From assembly GCA_021788625.1 (NCBI GenBank), contig JAJYKL010000006.1:1-64000 (forward strand): a stretch of 64,000 bases of DNA, in the 5' to 3' direction. The DNA is from Chloroflexota bacterium (lineage in GTDB: Bacteria; Chloroflexota; Anaerolineae; J036; Brachytrichaceae). Below, piece after piece: positions 15,431-22,987 of this stretch. The notes under the pieces are model-generated. The model did no database searches, was not told the DNA's origin, and saw only the letters and a list, made by a program, of their open reading frames with translations. Numbering within the stretch: position 1 is the stretch's first letter; the number at the start of each line of letters is the position of its first letter. Both the position numbers and the translations under genes were made by a program.

Positions 15431-16792
15431 ATGGCCGTACAACCGAGCATCGAGATCGCCGCATCCACGACACCGTCCACCTCGTCCCCACCCGCCGTCT
15501 CCATGGACGCGCGGCGCAACGTGCTCGTCTTCATGGGCGATGCGATCACGTTCTCCACCGGTATGTCCTTCATCCCGGCGACTACTGTGCTGGTGGGCCT
15601 GGCCAGCGCGCTCACCGCCGATAAAGTGCTTATCGGCGTGGTCGCCATGTCATGGAGTGTGGCGTGGCTGATCCCCCAACTGGTAGCGGCGCGCCTGGTG
15701 CATGGCAAACGCCGACAGAAACCCTATCTGATCATCCCCAGCATCATCGGCCGGCAGACCATGCTGCTATTCGCCCTCTGGCTGGCGCTCACGGGCGCTC
15801 AGCCACCGCTGCTCACCGTGTGGCTGCTGATCGGCGCGGTGGTGGCGTTCAACATCAACGACGCCATCGCCGGCCTGTCGTACTGGGACATGATGAGCCG
15901 GCTGCTCACGCCGCGCCAGCGCGGCCGCACCATCGCCACCGGCCAGTTCATCGGCTCCCTGGCAGGCGTGGGCGCTGCACTCATTGTGGAGCGCGTACTG
16001 GCTCCAGGCGGATTGCCGTTCCCCATGAACTACGCCCTGATCTTCGTCTTCGCGTGGCTGGGCTTCATCGCCTCACTCGTCATCATCGGCTTCCTGCAGG
16101 AGAACCCCATGACAGACGAGACGCTGGCTCAATCGCATGCGGGTTCGTTCATCACTCATATCCGCGAGGCACTGCACTCCGATGAAGTCTACCGTCGCCT
16201 GCTGGCCGTGCGCCTGCTGACGGGTGTGGAGAACATGACCGCTGCGTTCTACGTGGTGTACATCATGGATCGACTTGCCCTGCCTGACTCGGTGATCGGC
16301 GTCTACAGTGTCGCCTATATCATAGGCGGCATCGTGGGCGTGGCTCTCTTTGGTGCCCTTTCCGACCGGCGTGGGCCACTTGGCGTCATCCGCGCATCGT
16401 CCTGCCTCCAGTTCCTCGCCCCGCTGGCAGCGTTAGGCGTTGCCATCTGGCCAGGTCTTCTGGGCTCAGCACCGACTGTCGCAGTGATCATCTTCGCCGT
16501 CATCCTGGCCATCGACGGCGCCATCGGGCGATCCACCATGCTGGGCTTCAGCAGTTACACCCTGGATCGCGCTCCCGACAGGCGGCGGGCCATCTACGTG
16601 GGCGTGTTCAATACGCTGGGCGGGTTGGCAGCGATGACGCCGGTGCTGGGTGGGATCTTCCTGGACCGCACAGTGTCGGCGTTGGGCTCCACAGCCGCCT
16701 ACGCGCTGATGTTCGGTGCGGCCGCGCTCTGCGTGGGCGTCGGACTGCTGATCAGCCTCACCCTGCCCAGGCCGGAAATGGCGCGCGGGTAA
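15431..16792 (+). CDS. Major facilitator superfamily transporter
   Basis: It has 453 residues with about 12 hydrophobic segments. The loop 'ARLVHGKRRQKPYLI' after the second segment and 'ALFGALSDRRGPLGVI' near the middle are MFS-like cytoplasmic loops. The substrate cannot be read. It is clearly paralogous to the transporter at 26184-27551, sharing for example 'TGMSFIPAT..LVGLAS' and 'ARxVHGKRRQK'. The N-terminal 25 residues before 'MDARRNVLVFMGD' are Ser/Thr/Pro-rich and may be untranslated if that internal Met is the start. Confidence 0.85.
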   Translation: MAVQPSIEIAASTTPSTSSPPAVSMDARRNVLVFMGDAITFSTGMSFIPATTVLVGLASALTADKVLIGVVAMSWSVAWLIPQLVAARLVHGKRRQKPYLIIPSIIGRQTMLLFALWLALTGAQPPLLTVWLLIGAVVAFNINDAIAGLSYWDMMSRLLTPRQRGRTIATGQFIGSLAGVGAALIVERVLAPGGLPFPMNYALIFVFAWLGFIASLVIIGFLQENPMTDETLAQSHAGSFITHIREALHSDEVYRRLLAVRLLTGVENMTAAFYVVYIMDRLALPDSVIGVYSVAYIIGGIVGVALFGALSDRRGPLGVIRASSCLQFLAPLAALGVAIWPGLLGSAPTVAVIIFAVILAIDGAIGRSTMLGFSSYTLDRAPDRRRAIYVGVFNTLGGLAAMTPVLGGIFLDRTVSALGSTAAYALMFGAAALCVGVGLLISLTLPRPEMARG

Positions 16793-16878
16793 CCCTGCTT
16801 CCCGGCAGGTCCATGAACGGAATCGACCCCTCACCGGCGAGGAGGTTTCGTCCAGGTTGGCAGAGTGCTGAGGGGACC

Positions 16879-16928
16879 TTGACACGCGGCGTCGCCCAAT
16901 TTATTATCTGAACAACTGCTCAGATAGT
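16879..16928 (+). promoter_or_regulatory. Promoter with SmtB/ArsR-type operator before the ArsR/CDF pair
   Basis: TTGACA (16879-16884) and TATTAT (16902-16907) are spaced 17 bp, a near-consensus sigma-70 promoter. Overlapping the -10 and start site, 16903-16928 reads as a 12-2-12 inverted repeat whose core is TGAACA-AC-TGCTCA; ten of twelve bases match between arms. This is the known arrangement of SmtB/CzrA-type operators. Only about 16 nt separate the likely start site from the ATG at 16930. The site implies autorepression relieved by metal. Confidence 0.75.
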
Positions 16929-16929
16929 C

Positions 16930-17424
16930 ATGAACCGGAAATCGAATGTGCAGCAGGCACTCGCGCCGATTGACGCGCCTGCGCTGGGGAAGGCCCGCAA
17001 GGCCGTCCCAGCGGATGAGGTGCTGGCCGTGATCGTGGCGACGTTCGAGGCACTGGCGGACCCGACGCGAGCCCGCTTGCTCTATGCGCTTGTCGCGCAG
17101 CCGCTATGCGTGCGCGATTTGGCAATCCTGGTTGGCGTGTCCGAGTCAGCTGTCTCACATCAATTACGCCTGCTGCGAGACCGCCACGTGGTGGTGGCGC
17201 GGCGAGAGGGCAACGCCATCTACTACTCTGTGGCTTACCAGCACCTCCTCTCCCTCTTCCGCGAAGCAGAACACTACGCGGACCACGTGCTGCACCACCT
17301 GCCGGACCATCCTGACCCGCGCATCGGGCGGGAACTCACCATTGCACAGCCCTATGCGAAGGGGAAGGCACGCTACTCCATGAGCTCTCGTCGATCCCCG
17401 TCATCGCGAACTCGGCACCGTTGA
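16930..17424 (+). CDS. ArsR/SmtB-family metal-responsive repressor
   Basis: A winged helix of 164 residues. 'FEALADPTRARLLYALVAQ' and 'LAILVGVSESAVSHQLRLLRD' are the ArsR helix-turn-helix core, and 'VVVARREGNAIYYSV' is the wing. The C-terminal helix 'REAEHYADHVLHHLPDH' is rich in His/Asp/Glu, matching the alpha5 metal site of zinc/cadmium sensors (DxH...HxxH pattern). A basic Ser/Arg tail follows. It lies directly before a CDF exporter and has an SmtB-type operator over its own promoter, so it very probably represses both genes until zinc or a similar metal rises. Confidence 0.9.
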   Translation: MNRKSNVQQALAPIDAPALGKARKAVPADEVLAVIVATFEALADPTRARLLYALVAQPLCVRDLAILVGVSESAVSHQLRLLRDRHVVVARREGNAIYYSVAYQHLLSLFREAEHYADHVLHHLPDHPDPRIGRELTIAQPYAKGKARYSMSSRRSPSSRTRHR

Positions 17425-17468
17425 TCGGCGTGAAGCAAAATACCCGGTCTAAACACAAAGAGAAACTG

Positions 17469-18524
17469 ATGCCAGAGCATCTTCATTCACTAGAGGCACA
17501 CCACCCAGAACAGCATTCGCACAGTGAGCATTCGCACGGCGATCATTCGCACGGCGATCATTCGCACGGCCACGACCACGTGCACGGCGTGGTGGACCCG
17601 GCGCTCCTCAGCAACGAGCGCGGCATTTGGGCGGTCAAGTGGTCACTGGCCGGATTGTTCCTCACAGCCTGCCTGCAGGTGGTAGTGGTTGCGTTGACCG
17701 GCAGCGTAGGGCTCCTGGCCGACACGATCCACAATTTTGGAGACGCGCTGACGGCCATCCCGCTATGGGTCGCCTTCCGGTTGAGCCGCCGCCAGCCCAA
17801 CCAACGCTTTACTTATGGTTATGGACGGGCTGAAGACCTGGCCGGCATCGCGGTGGTGCTGCTCATCCTCTTCAGCGCCGCCGTGGCCGGCTACGAGTCC
17901 ATTGACCGGTTCCTTCACCCCCACCCCCTGGAGCACGTGTGGGTGGTGGCTGCAGCCGCGTTGATCGGGTTCCTGGGTAATGAGGCCGTCTCGGTCTTCC
18001 GCATCAAGGTGGGTAAAGAGATCCACAGCGCCGCGCTCGTCGCCGACGGCCAACACGCACGCATCGATGCGCTGACCAGCCTGGCCGTGTTGGTCGGAGC
18101 AGTGGGGAGTGCAGTGGGCATCCCCTGGGCCGACCCGCTGGTGGGACTGGCCATCAGCTTCGCCATCCTGAAGGTGGTGTGGGACTCGGCCCGGCCTGTG
18201 CTTACCCGCGCCCTCGACGGCATCGAGCCGGACATAGCCGGCGAGATTGTACATGCCGCCACCCATGTCGGAGGCGTGCAGGATGTGCAAGACGTGCGGG
18301 CGCGCTGGATCGGCCATAGGCTGTACGCCGAGTTGGACATCGCTGTAGACCCGGCACTCTCTGTCGCACAGGCCCACGAGATCGGGGTGGACGTACGGCA
18401 CGCCTTGTTGCACCAGGTGGTCACCCTGTCGGATGTGAGTGTACGCATTGACCCACGCGGCGTGCCACCCCACTCATCCATTGAGCATGCTCATGATGGC
18501 CTGCCGGTACACGTCCATTACTGA
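17469..18524 (+). CDS. Cation diffusion facilitator (zinc/cadmium efflux)
   Basis: About 351 residues. The N-terminus is a His-rich metal-catching tail built from three tandem 'HSHGD'-type units (a repeated CATTCGCACGGCGAT in the DNA). Six membrane segments follow with 'LLADTIHNFGDALTAIP' (HxxxD of segment II) and the matching site in segment V ('ADGQHARIDALTS'). The C-terminal cytoplasmic domain runs from about residue 275. It exports divalent metal in exchange for protons. The ATG at 17469 is preferred; the track's TTG at 17421 overlaps the repressor's stop codon. It is co-transcribed with the ArsR gene. Confidence 0.92.
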   Translation: MPEHLHSLEAHHPEQHSHSEHSHGDHSHGDHSHGHDHVHGVVDPALLSNERGIWAVKWSLAGLFLTACLQVVVVALTGSVGLLADTIHNFGDALTAIPLWVAFRLSRRQPNQRFTYGYGRAEDLAGIAVVLLILFSAAVAGYESIDRFLHPHPLEHVWVVAAAALIGFLGNEAVSVFRIKVGKEIHSAALVADGQHARIDALTSLAVLVGAVGSAVGIPWADPLVGLAISFAILKVVWDSARPVLTRALDGIEPDIAGEIVHAATHVGGVQDVQDVRARWIGHRLYAELDIAVDPALSVAQAHEIGVDVRHALLHQVVTLSDVSVRIDPRGVPPHSSIEHAHDGLPVHVHY

Positions 18525-18689
18525 CATCGCAGCCCCTATGGCCCAGGTCCATGCCAGGCGCCGCTACAAATAAAATGACCGGGAATGCTCACAAGCGATG
18601 AGGCCCGCTTGTTGAATCAACCGCCGGAATGCCGGTTGATAGCCTCCAGGCGCGACCGAATCGCGTTTAGTGGCTTTCTATTTTGGGTC

Positions 18690-18921
18690 GCCACTGTAGC
18701 TCACCCTCCGCTTGCCACCACCCTGCCAGATGGCGTGCACGCCGCCGTGCAGGATGTTGAACATCGGCACCGGAAATGCTTGGCCGCCCCGCATCTCCAG
18801 CGCCTCATGCACGCCGGTGGACGCACCTAACGGCACCACTGCCCAGCCTCACGTGCCCCCATTGCAACCGCACCTCCACCTCGACGGTGGAGTTACTGCG
18901 CGAACCTAATATCTCATGCAT
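18690..18921 (-). pseudogene. Enolase (eno) remnant with frameshift and internal deletion
   Basis: Read on the minus strand from the ATG at 18921: 'MHEILGSRSNSTVEVEVRL' matches the enolase N-terminus (EILDSRGNPTVEV). After a frameshift, 'VPLGASTGVHEALEMR' matches the substrate loop (PSGASTGEHEA.ELR). This runs directly into 'AFPVPMFNILHGGVHA', which in intact enolase (LPVPMMNI.NGGAHA) lies about 100 residues later. The gene has thus lost a central block and everything downstream. The ATG overlaps the stop of the phosphoglycerate-mutase-like gene. No intact eno is in the window. Confidence 0.75.
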
Positions 18922-19621
18922 CCGAGCTTGACTGCGGGTCGTTGACGCTGGTGACATGCACTGCTCCTCCGTAATCTCGCTCAAACCCGGCCCACGCGTG
19001 CAGGTGCGCCGTGTCGTTCATGCTCACGAGGGTGAACGACGATGAAGCCAGCGTCGGCGCCGCCTCGATGACGTTGATGGCGCAGTTGTCTTGACGGAGC
19101 GTCCACAGGCTGTCACTTCCCAGCCCCAACACGCCCAGCAAAATGGAACGGTTCACATCGGTGTGAGATACAAGGATAATGGTGCGGTCGTCATGACGCC
19201 TGATCAACTCGTGCAGCCCGGACATGGCGCGGGACTGCATCTGGGCCAGCGATTCACCATCCGGGAAAAGTACTTCACTGGGCGAAGTGTGCCATATTCT
19301 GTACAGTTCAGGCCACTTCACCTGCACTTGTTCTGGGGTCAGACCCTGCCAGAGTCCCATGTCCAGGTCGATCAGGCCTTGAAAGGGGCTCACCGGCAGC
19401 TTCAGATGCCTGCCGATGGCCTCGGCAGTCTGCACCGTGCGCGTGAGGGGGCTGCTGTAGAGAGCCACCACCTCACGTCCCCACTCCACCGCTATGCGCC
19501 GGCCGGTGGCTTCAGCCTGCGCAAGGCCAGTGTCGTTCAACGGGATGTCGGCGCGCCCACGGTAGTGCTCGACACGGTTCCACTCGGTCTGCCCGTGCCG
19601 TACCAGGATCAGTCGTGTCAT
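18914..19621 (-). CDS. Histidine phosphatase (phosphoglycerate-mutase family)
   Basis: About 235 residues. 'LILVRHGQTEWN' is the RHG phosphohistidine loop. 'YSSPLTRTVQTAEAI' supplies the second Arg, 'DLDMGLWQGL' the acid, and 'IILVSHTDVNRSIL' the second catalytic His. It may be a cofactor-dependent mutase or a broader phosphatase. The family includes alpha-ribazole and sugar phosphatases. The ATG at 19621 has AAGGAA 9 bp upstream, and the long N-terminal extension of the track ORF is out-of-frame coding of the previous gene. It follows the DUF4129 gene by a few bases in the same direction, with the enolase remnant right after it. Confidence 0.88.
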   Translation of the reverse strand: MTRLILVRHGQTEWNRVEHYRGRADIPLNDTGLAQAEATGRRIAVEWGREVVALYSSPLTRTVQTAEAIGRHLKLPVSPFQGLIDLDMGLWQGLTPEQVQVKWPELYRIWHTSPSEVLFPDGESLAQMQSRAMSGLHELIRRHDDRTIILVSHTDVNRSILLGVLGLGSDSLWTLRQDNCAINVIEAAPTLASSSFTLVSMNDTAHLHAWAGFERDYGGAVHVTSVNDPQSSSDA

Positions 19622-19625
19622 GCTG

Positions 19626-20969
19626 TCATGTTCCTTCATGCTTGTCATCGTTTGCTGGCGGGTTGTTGTGCGCACGGGGCACCACACGTGTGCGCTCCCA
19701 GGCAGCCCGAATTGATTCCAGTTCTTCCTCTGTATCCGGTACCTGCCCGTAGTGGGCTGCCACATACGCGTCGGTGACCAGGCGGATGTCCGCATCCGCT
19801 CCAGGGAATGCAACAACCAGTTGGGGGATGTAATCGTAGGGCGTCTGGGATGGCTGGCGCGTGAATCCGCGCTTGGAAGCCTCGTGCACCATGCGCGCAT
19901 ACAGCCGCCGCACGGTAATCCCGGCCAGCCATCGGCGCAGGTCCGGCCTGTGGGGCAGAAAAACAGATTGTTCCTCCGGTTCTGCATCGACAGGCTCTTC
20001 GCCGCCGTCCACCCGTACCTTGATGGGCTCTCGCCGCGCGCGCGCCGTCGTCAACACCATCAGCAGCATGACGGCGATGAGCAACACCACCACGATGATG
20101 AACAGCGCCTCGTTGCTAATGACGATCGGGTTGCCTGCCTGCTGGGGTCGCTGTGGAAACGGACGGGGAATGACTGGTGAATTGAGTGGCCGGACGGAAT
20201 TCGCTGGTTGGAATTTTATGAGCGACATGAGCAGTTGGAGCAACCACCCTACCAGAAACCCAATCGCCAATAGAGGCAACGACACCAGCGAGATCAGCAG
20301 GGTCAGCGCCTGATTCAATACGTTGGGCGTAAACACCGCCAGCATCACAATGGCCATCAACAGTGCCAGCGCTGTGCTGGTCAGGACCCACCTCCACCAG
20401 CGCCAGGTCATCACCACATGCTGACCGCCATCAGACTGTTCCACTCGCTCCAGATAGCTTAACGGTAGCGCCAACAGCCCGGCCAGGAGGAACGGCAACA
20501 GGAAGGGCAGCAGGTCATAGGATGAGTTGAGCAGACTGGCGATAGCATAGATGCCGAATAACACCAGCCCGTTGCGGAAGCGCTGCTGGGCTTCGTCGGG
20601 AAACAACTCAGCCTGGCCCAACTTGATGCCGCGCCACCATAGCAGCGCCGCGCAGGCGAACTGCACCATCAACCCAAATGGCGTGATGGCCTGCATGCCT
20701 TTTTGCGCAGCAGTGAGTGCGATCAGGGCCGCCACCAGACCGAGCAGCCACAGGCCAATGGCCGCTCGCTCCACGCCCGGTCCGGCATCGCGTCCAGCTA
20801 AAGCCCGGCGCGTGCCCGCCATGGCGCACAGCGTGAGCCAGATGACACCCAGACCTACCGGCCCACCAAGTGGTCTCAGCGGCGTCGGCAACGCTACCAG
20901 CACAGGCGTGATGAGGCAGGCTTCCGTAAACCCGAACAGCAGCACCAGTGCCACCCGCCGCAGGCTCAT
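19626..20969 (-). CDS. DUF4129-domain membrane protein
   Basis: It has 447 residues. The first two thirds contain about nine hydrophobic segments. A Pro/Arg-rich loop precedes another segment near residue 285. The C-terminal soluble part ('LYARMVHEASKRGFTRQPSQTPYDY...') is the DUF4129 domain found next to transglutaminase and DUF58 genes. Its start overlaps the DUF58 stop as ATGA. DUF58/DUF4129 units often accompany a MoxR-type ATPase and are thought to act in protein-complex assembly or cell-envelope processes. No MoxR gene lies upstream here. Confidence 0.8.
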   Translation of the reverse strand: MSLRRVALVLLFGFTEACLITPVLVALPTPLRPLGGPVGLGVIWLTLCAMAGTRRALAGRDAGPGVERAAIGLWLLGLVAALIALTAAQKGMQAITPFGLMVQFACAALLWWRGIKLGQAELFPDEAQQRFRNGLVLFGIYAIASLLNSSYDLLPFLLPFLLAGLLALPLSYLERVEQSDGGQHVVMTWRWWRWVLTSTALALLMAIVMLAVFTPNVLNQALTLLISLVSLPLLAIGFLVGWLLQLLMSLIKFQPANSVRPLNSPVIPRPFPQRPQQAGNPIVISNEALFIIVVVLLIAVMLLMVLTTARARREPIKVRVDGGEEPVDAEPEEQSVFLPHRPDLRRWLAGITVRRLYARMVHEASKRGFTRQPSQTPYDYIPQLVVAFPGADADIRLVTDAYVAAHYGQVPDTEEELESIRAAWERTRVVPRAHNNPPANDDKHEGT

Positions 20970-22192
20970 GGTTCTGCCTCATCAATCACACGCATCGTCG
21001 GGGAAGGCGGGATGTGGTAGGCAGGAAAGGGCAAATCGGTCAGGTCGGGCGCCTGGCGGTCCACGCACACCAGCACGACGCGCCGGCCCCGCTCGTGCAG
21101 TTCGCGCAGGGCAACCTCAATACCTGGAGAGTACAGCGGCGTGACGATGATCTGCGTTGCGCCGATGGGCAAATCATACTGTTCATCCAGCAGGAAGTGC
21201 TCGAATGGGAAGAGGGTGTACGGGCCGATCACGGCCAGGCTTTCCAGGATGTGCATCAACTGGTCAGGCGAACGGACAGCCCGCACGCGTGCAGCCATGG
21301 GCGCGTCCGCCGTGTTGCCATTAGCCAGCAGCCCCACCACGGCGCCGCTTTCGTGTACCCACGTGGCGAGGCTGGCAGCCACAGACACAGCCCACTCAAA
21401 ACGCAGTGGATCGGTGCCCCGCCAGGCCTGCTCGAAGGTCGCGACGTTCAGGAAGATCAGAGCAGTCGGATCACTGGTGTATTCCAGAACGCGTGTCTGC
21501 AGCGTGCCGCGGTGCGCGGTGGCTTTCCAGTGGATCTGGCGGAAGGGATCACCGACCTGATAATCGCGAGCGCCGATGACGCGCACAGGATCGTCGATTA
21601 ACCCACGCATCGCCGCCAGTGCGCCATAGGGTTCGCGCGTGGGCAGACCCAATTCCTCCAGCGAGAAGACACGCGGGTACACAATCAAACCATCGTGCAA
21701 CACGGCGACGCCGTCCACCTCGAACATGCCCAGCATATCAGCCGCGCGTAACTCCGCATCGCGAAAGACGTAATAGCCGCGTCGCGTTGGACGCAGCATC
21801 ACATCCCGGCGGGTCTGTCCCTTGGGTAGCAGTGCCATCTGATGCGAGAAGATCAGCTTCCCGCCCGCCGCGTACTTGACCAGGCTGTCGTTCTGCGCGG
21901 ACCGGAACCCCGTTGGCGCACTGTCATAGACGGTAAGTGAGACGAGTGGCAGGCGGCCGTGATTTTCAGCCGTGCACGACAGGATGACGGTTTCGCCCAG
22001 GAAGAAGCGTGTCTCGTTGAAGGTCCGCTTATAACTGATTCCCTTCAAGGCGATACGACGCAGTTGGTGACTGATCAGGATGAGGGTGCCGCTCAACAAC
22101 ACCAACCCGATCAGTGCAGGGGAGCGAGTCAGCGCACCGATCACCCCGCCCAATACCAGCAAATCGATCCAACGCTCGTCAAACATATTCAC
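20966..22192 (-). CDS. DUF58-domain protein
   Basis: It has 408 residues: two N-terminal membrane segments, a beta-rich middle ('LGETVILSCTAENHGRLPL'), then the DUF58 signature 'DPVRVIGARDYQVGDPFRQIHWKATAHRGTLQTR' region with the conserved R-Y/D-x-x-G-D-x-x-R-x-I-x-W. The C-terminal part resembles a von Willebrand A-like fold. It overlaps the DUF4129 gene by four bases and so is translated with it. The usual MoxR partner is missing upstream; instead there is a 360-bp stretch with no gene and further remnants beyond. Confidence 0.87.
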   Translation of the reverse strand: MNMFDERWIDLLVLGGVIGALTRSPALIGLVLLSGTLILISHQLRRIALKGISYKRTFNETRFFLGETVILSCTAENHGRLPLVSLTVYDSAPTGFRSAQNDSLVKYAAGGKLIFSHQMALLPKGQTRRDVMLRPTRRGYYVFRDAELRAADMLGMFEVDGVAVLHDGLIVYPRVFSLEELGLPTREPYGALAAMRGLIDDPVRVIGARDYQVGDPFRQIHWKATAHRGTLQTRVLEYTSDPTALIFLNVATFEQAWRGTDPLRFEWAVSVAASLATWVHESGAVVGLLANGNTADAPMAARVRAVRSPDQLMHILESLAVIGPYTLFPFEHFLLDEQYDLPIGATQIIVTPLYSPGIEVALRELHERGRRVVLVCVDRQAPDLTDLPFPAYHIPPSPTMRVIDEAEP

Positions 22193-22552
22193 CCTTACAG
22201 GTCATACGGTATCCGCGGTCACAGATCGAGCAGGTCATGTACTAAGGCTTCCATGGCACCCCATGCCACGGGCGGAGCACCCATGACTGTGAGAAACAGG
22301 GGCAGAATGGCGGTGCCTGCCTTGTGTCCGAAGTCAGCAACAACAGTTTAGTACCCAGACCCACAACATACTGGCTGAACCGTTTTTTAAATGAATCGTT
22401 CGTGCTATGTCGCTCATGCATGTATCTCTGCCTTCGATTTTATGTGATCACTGTCCCGGCGACCAATCGCGCACCTCCCGTCACACCTTTGGCAGTTCGT
22501 GCGCGGCGAGCGGTTCCAGCCGCTTCTGGCCCGGCGCATTCGCAATCCGCAC
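22193..22552. other. Non-coding gap upstream of the DUF58 gene
   Basis: I see no convincing gene, repeat or RNA here. Small ORFs in the track have no recognisable motifs. It should contain the promoter of the DUF58/DUF4129 unit on the minus strand, but no clear -35/-10 pair stands out. Confidence 0.4.
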
Positions 22553-22765
22553 TCAAGCATAGGCGATCTTCCGGATTACGAAGGAACTCTCTTCGGAGGC
22601 CAGTATCTCAGCGAACACCCGCTCGGCTGATGCACTCTTCATCCAGCCTGGCGACTGCATCGCAACCAGGCGGTCAAGTTGCACCGGATATCTCACGGCA
22701 AGCAGCAGCTTCTGTTCGAACGACAGCGGCTCATAGGCCAGCCGGTCATACCCGCAGCCGGGGCA
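22553..22765 (-). pseudogene. C-terminal remnant of a zinc-ribbon-like protein
   Basis: On the minus strand an open frame of about 70 codons reads 'CPGCGYDRLAYEPLSFEQ...' and ends '...VIRKIAYA' plus TGA. The composition is protein-like, with a CPxCG knuckle, but the frame has no start codon and is closed by TGA just upstream. It probably is the tail of a gene whose front has been lost. The family is not recognised. Confidence 0.4.
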
Positions 22766-22766
22766 T

Positions 22767-22986
22767 GCTCACTTTCGCGGGTCAACCACGCGCCAACACG
22801 CCGGGCGGAAACAAGACGACTCCGCTTGACTTGTATGGGCGCCGTTCGAATTATCCTCATTTACAACAACCATAGCGCGTCTAGAAATCCACTGGCACTG
22901 CGCAGCAGCAGTGTGCAGAGGGCGCAACCCGGCTGGCCGCAAGCCTCGACCAGGGCGTGGTAATCGATAGGTTGTTGCGGTTCCAA
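22767..22986 (-). pseudogene. N-terminal remnant resembling DUF6062
   Basis: From a TTG one base after the ClC stop, the minus strand reads 'DYHALVEACGQPGCALCTLLLRSASGFLDALWLL', with the Gly-Cys-x-x-C...FLD pattern of DUF6062 proteins. A frameshift follows. The next frame reads 'VVNEDNSNGAHTSQ' and '...CFRPACWRVVD', matching the VNDP...GFC..HAW region of that family. It then stops. This looks like a gene once coupled to the ClC gene and now broken. Confidence 0.45.
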
Positions 22987-22987
22987 T

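Noticed and set aside
17508-17575. Tandem CATTCGCACGGCGAT units as a minisatellite or CRISPR-like array
   Set aside because: They are in frame and encode the His-rich tail typical of CDF proteins; there are no spacers.
22324-22875. 183-codon plus-strand ORF
   Set aside because: Arg/Ser/Pro-rich composition typical of a shadow; the minus strand holds recognisable gene remnants.
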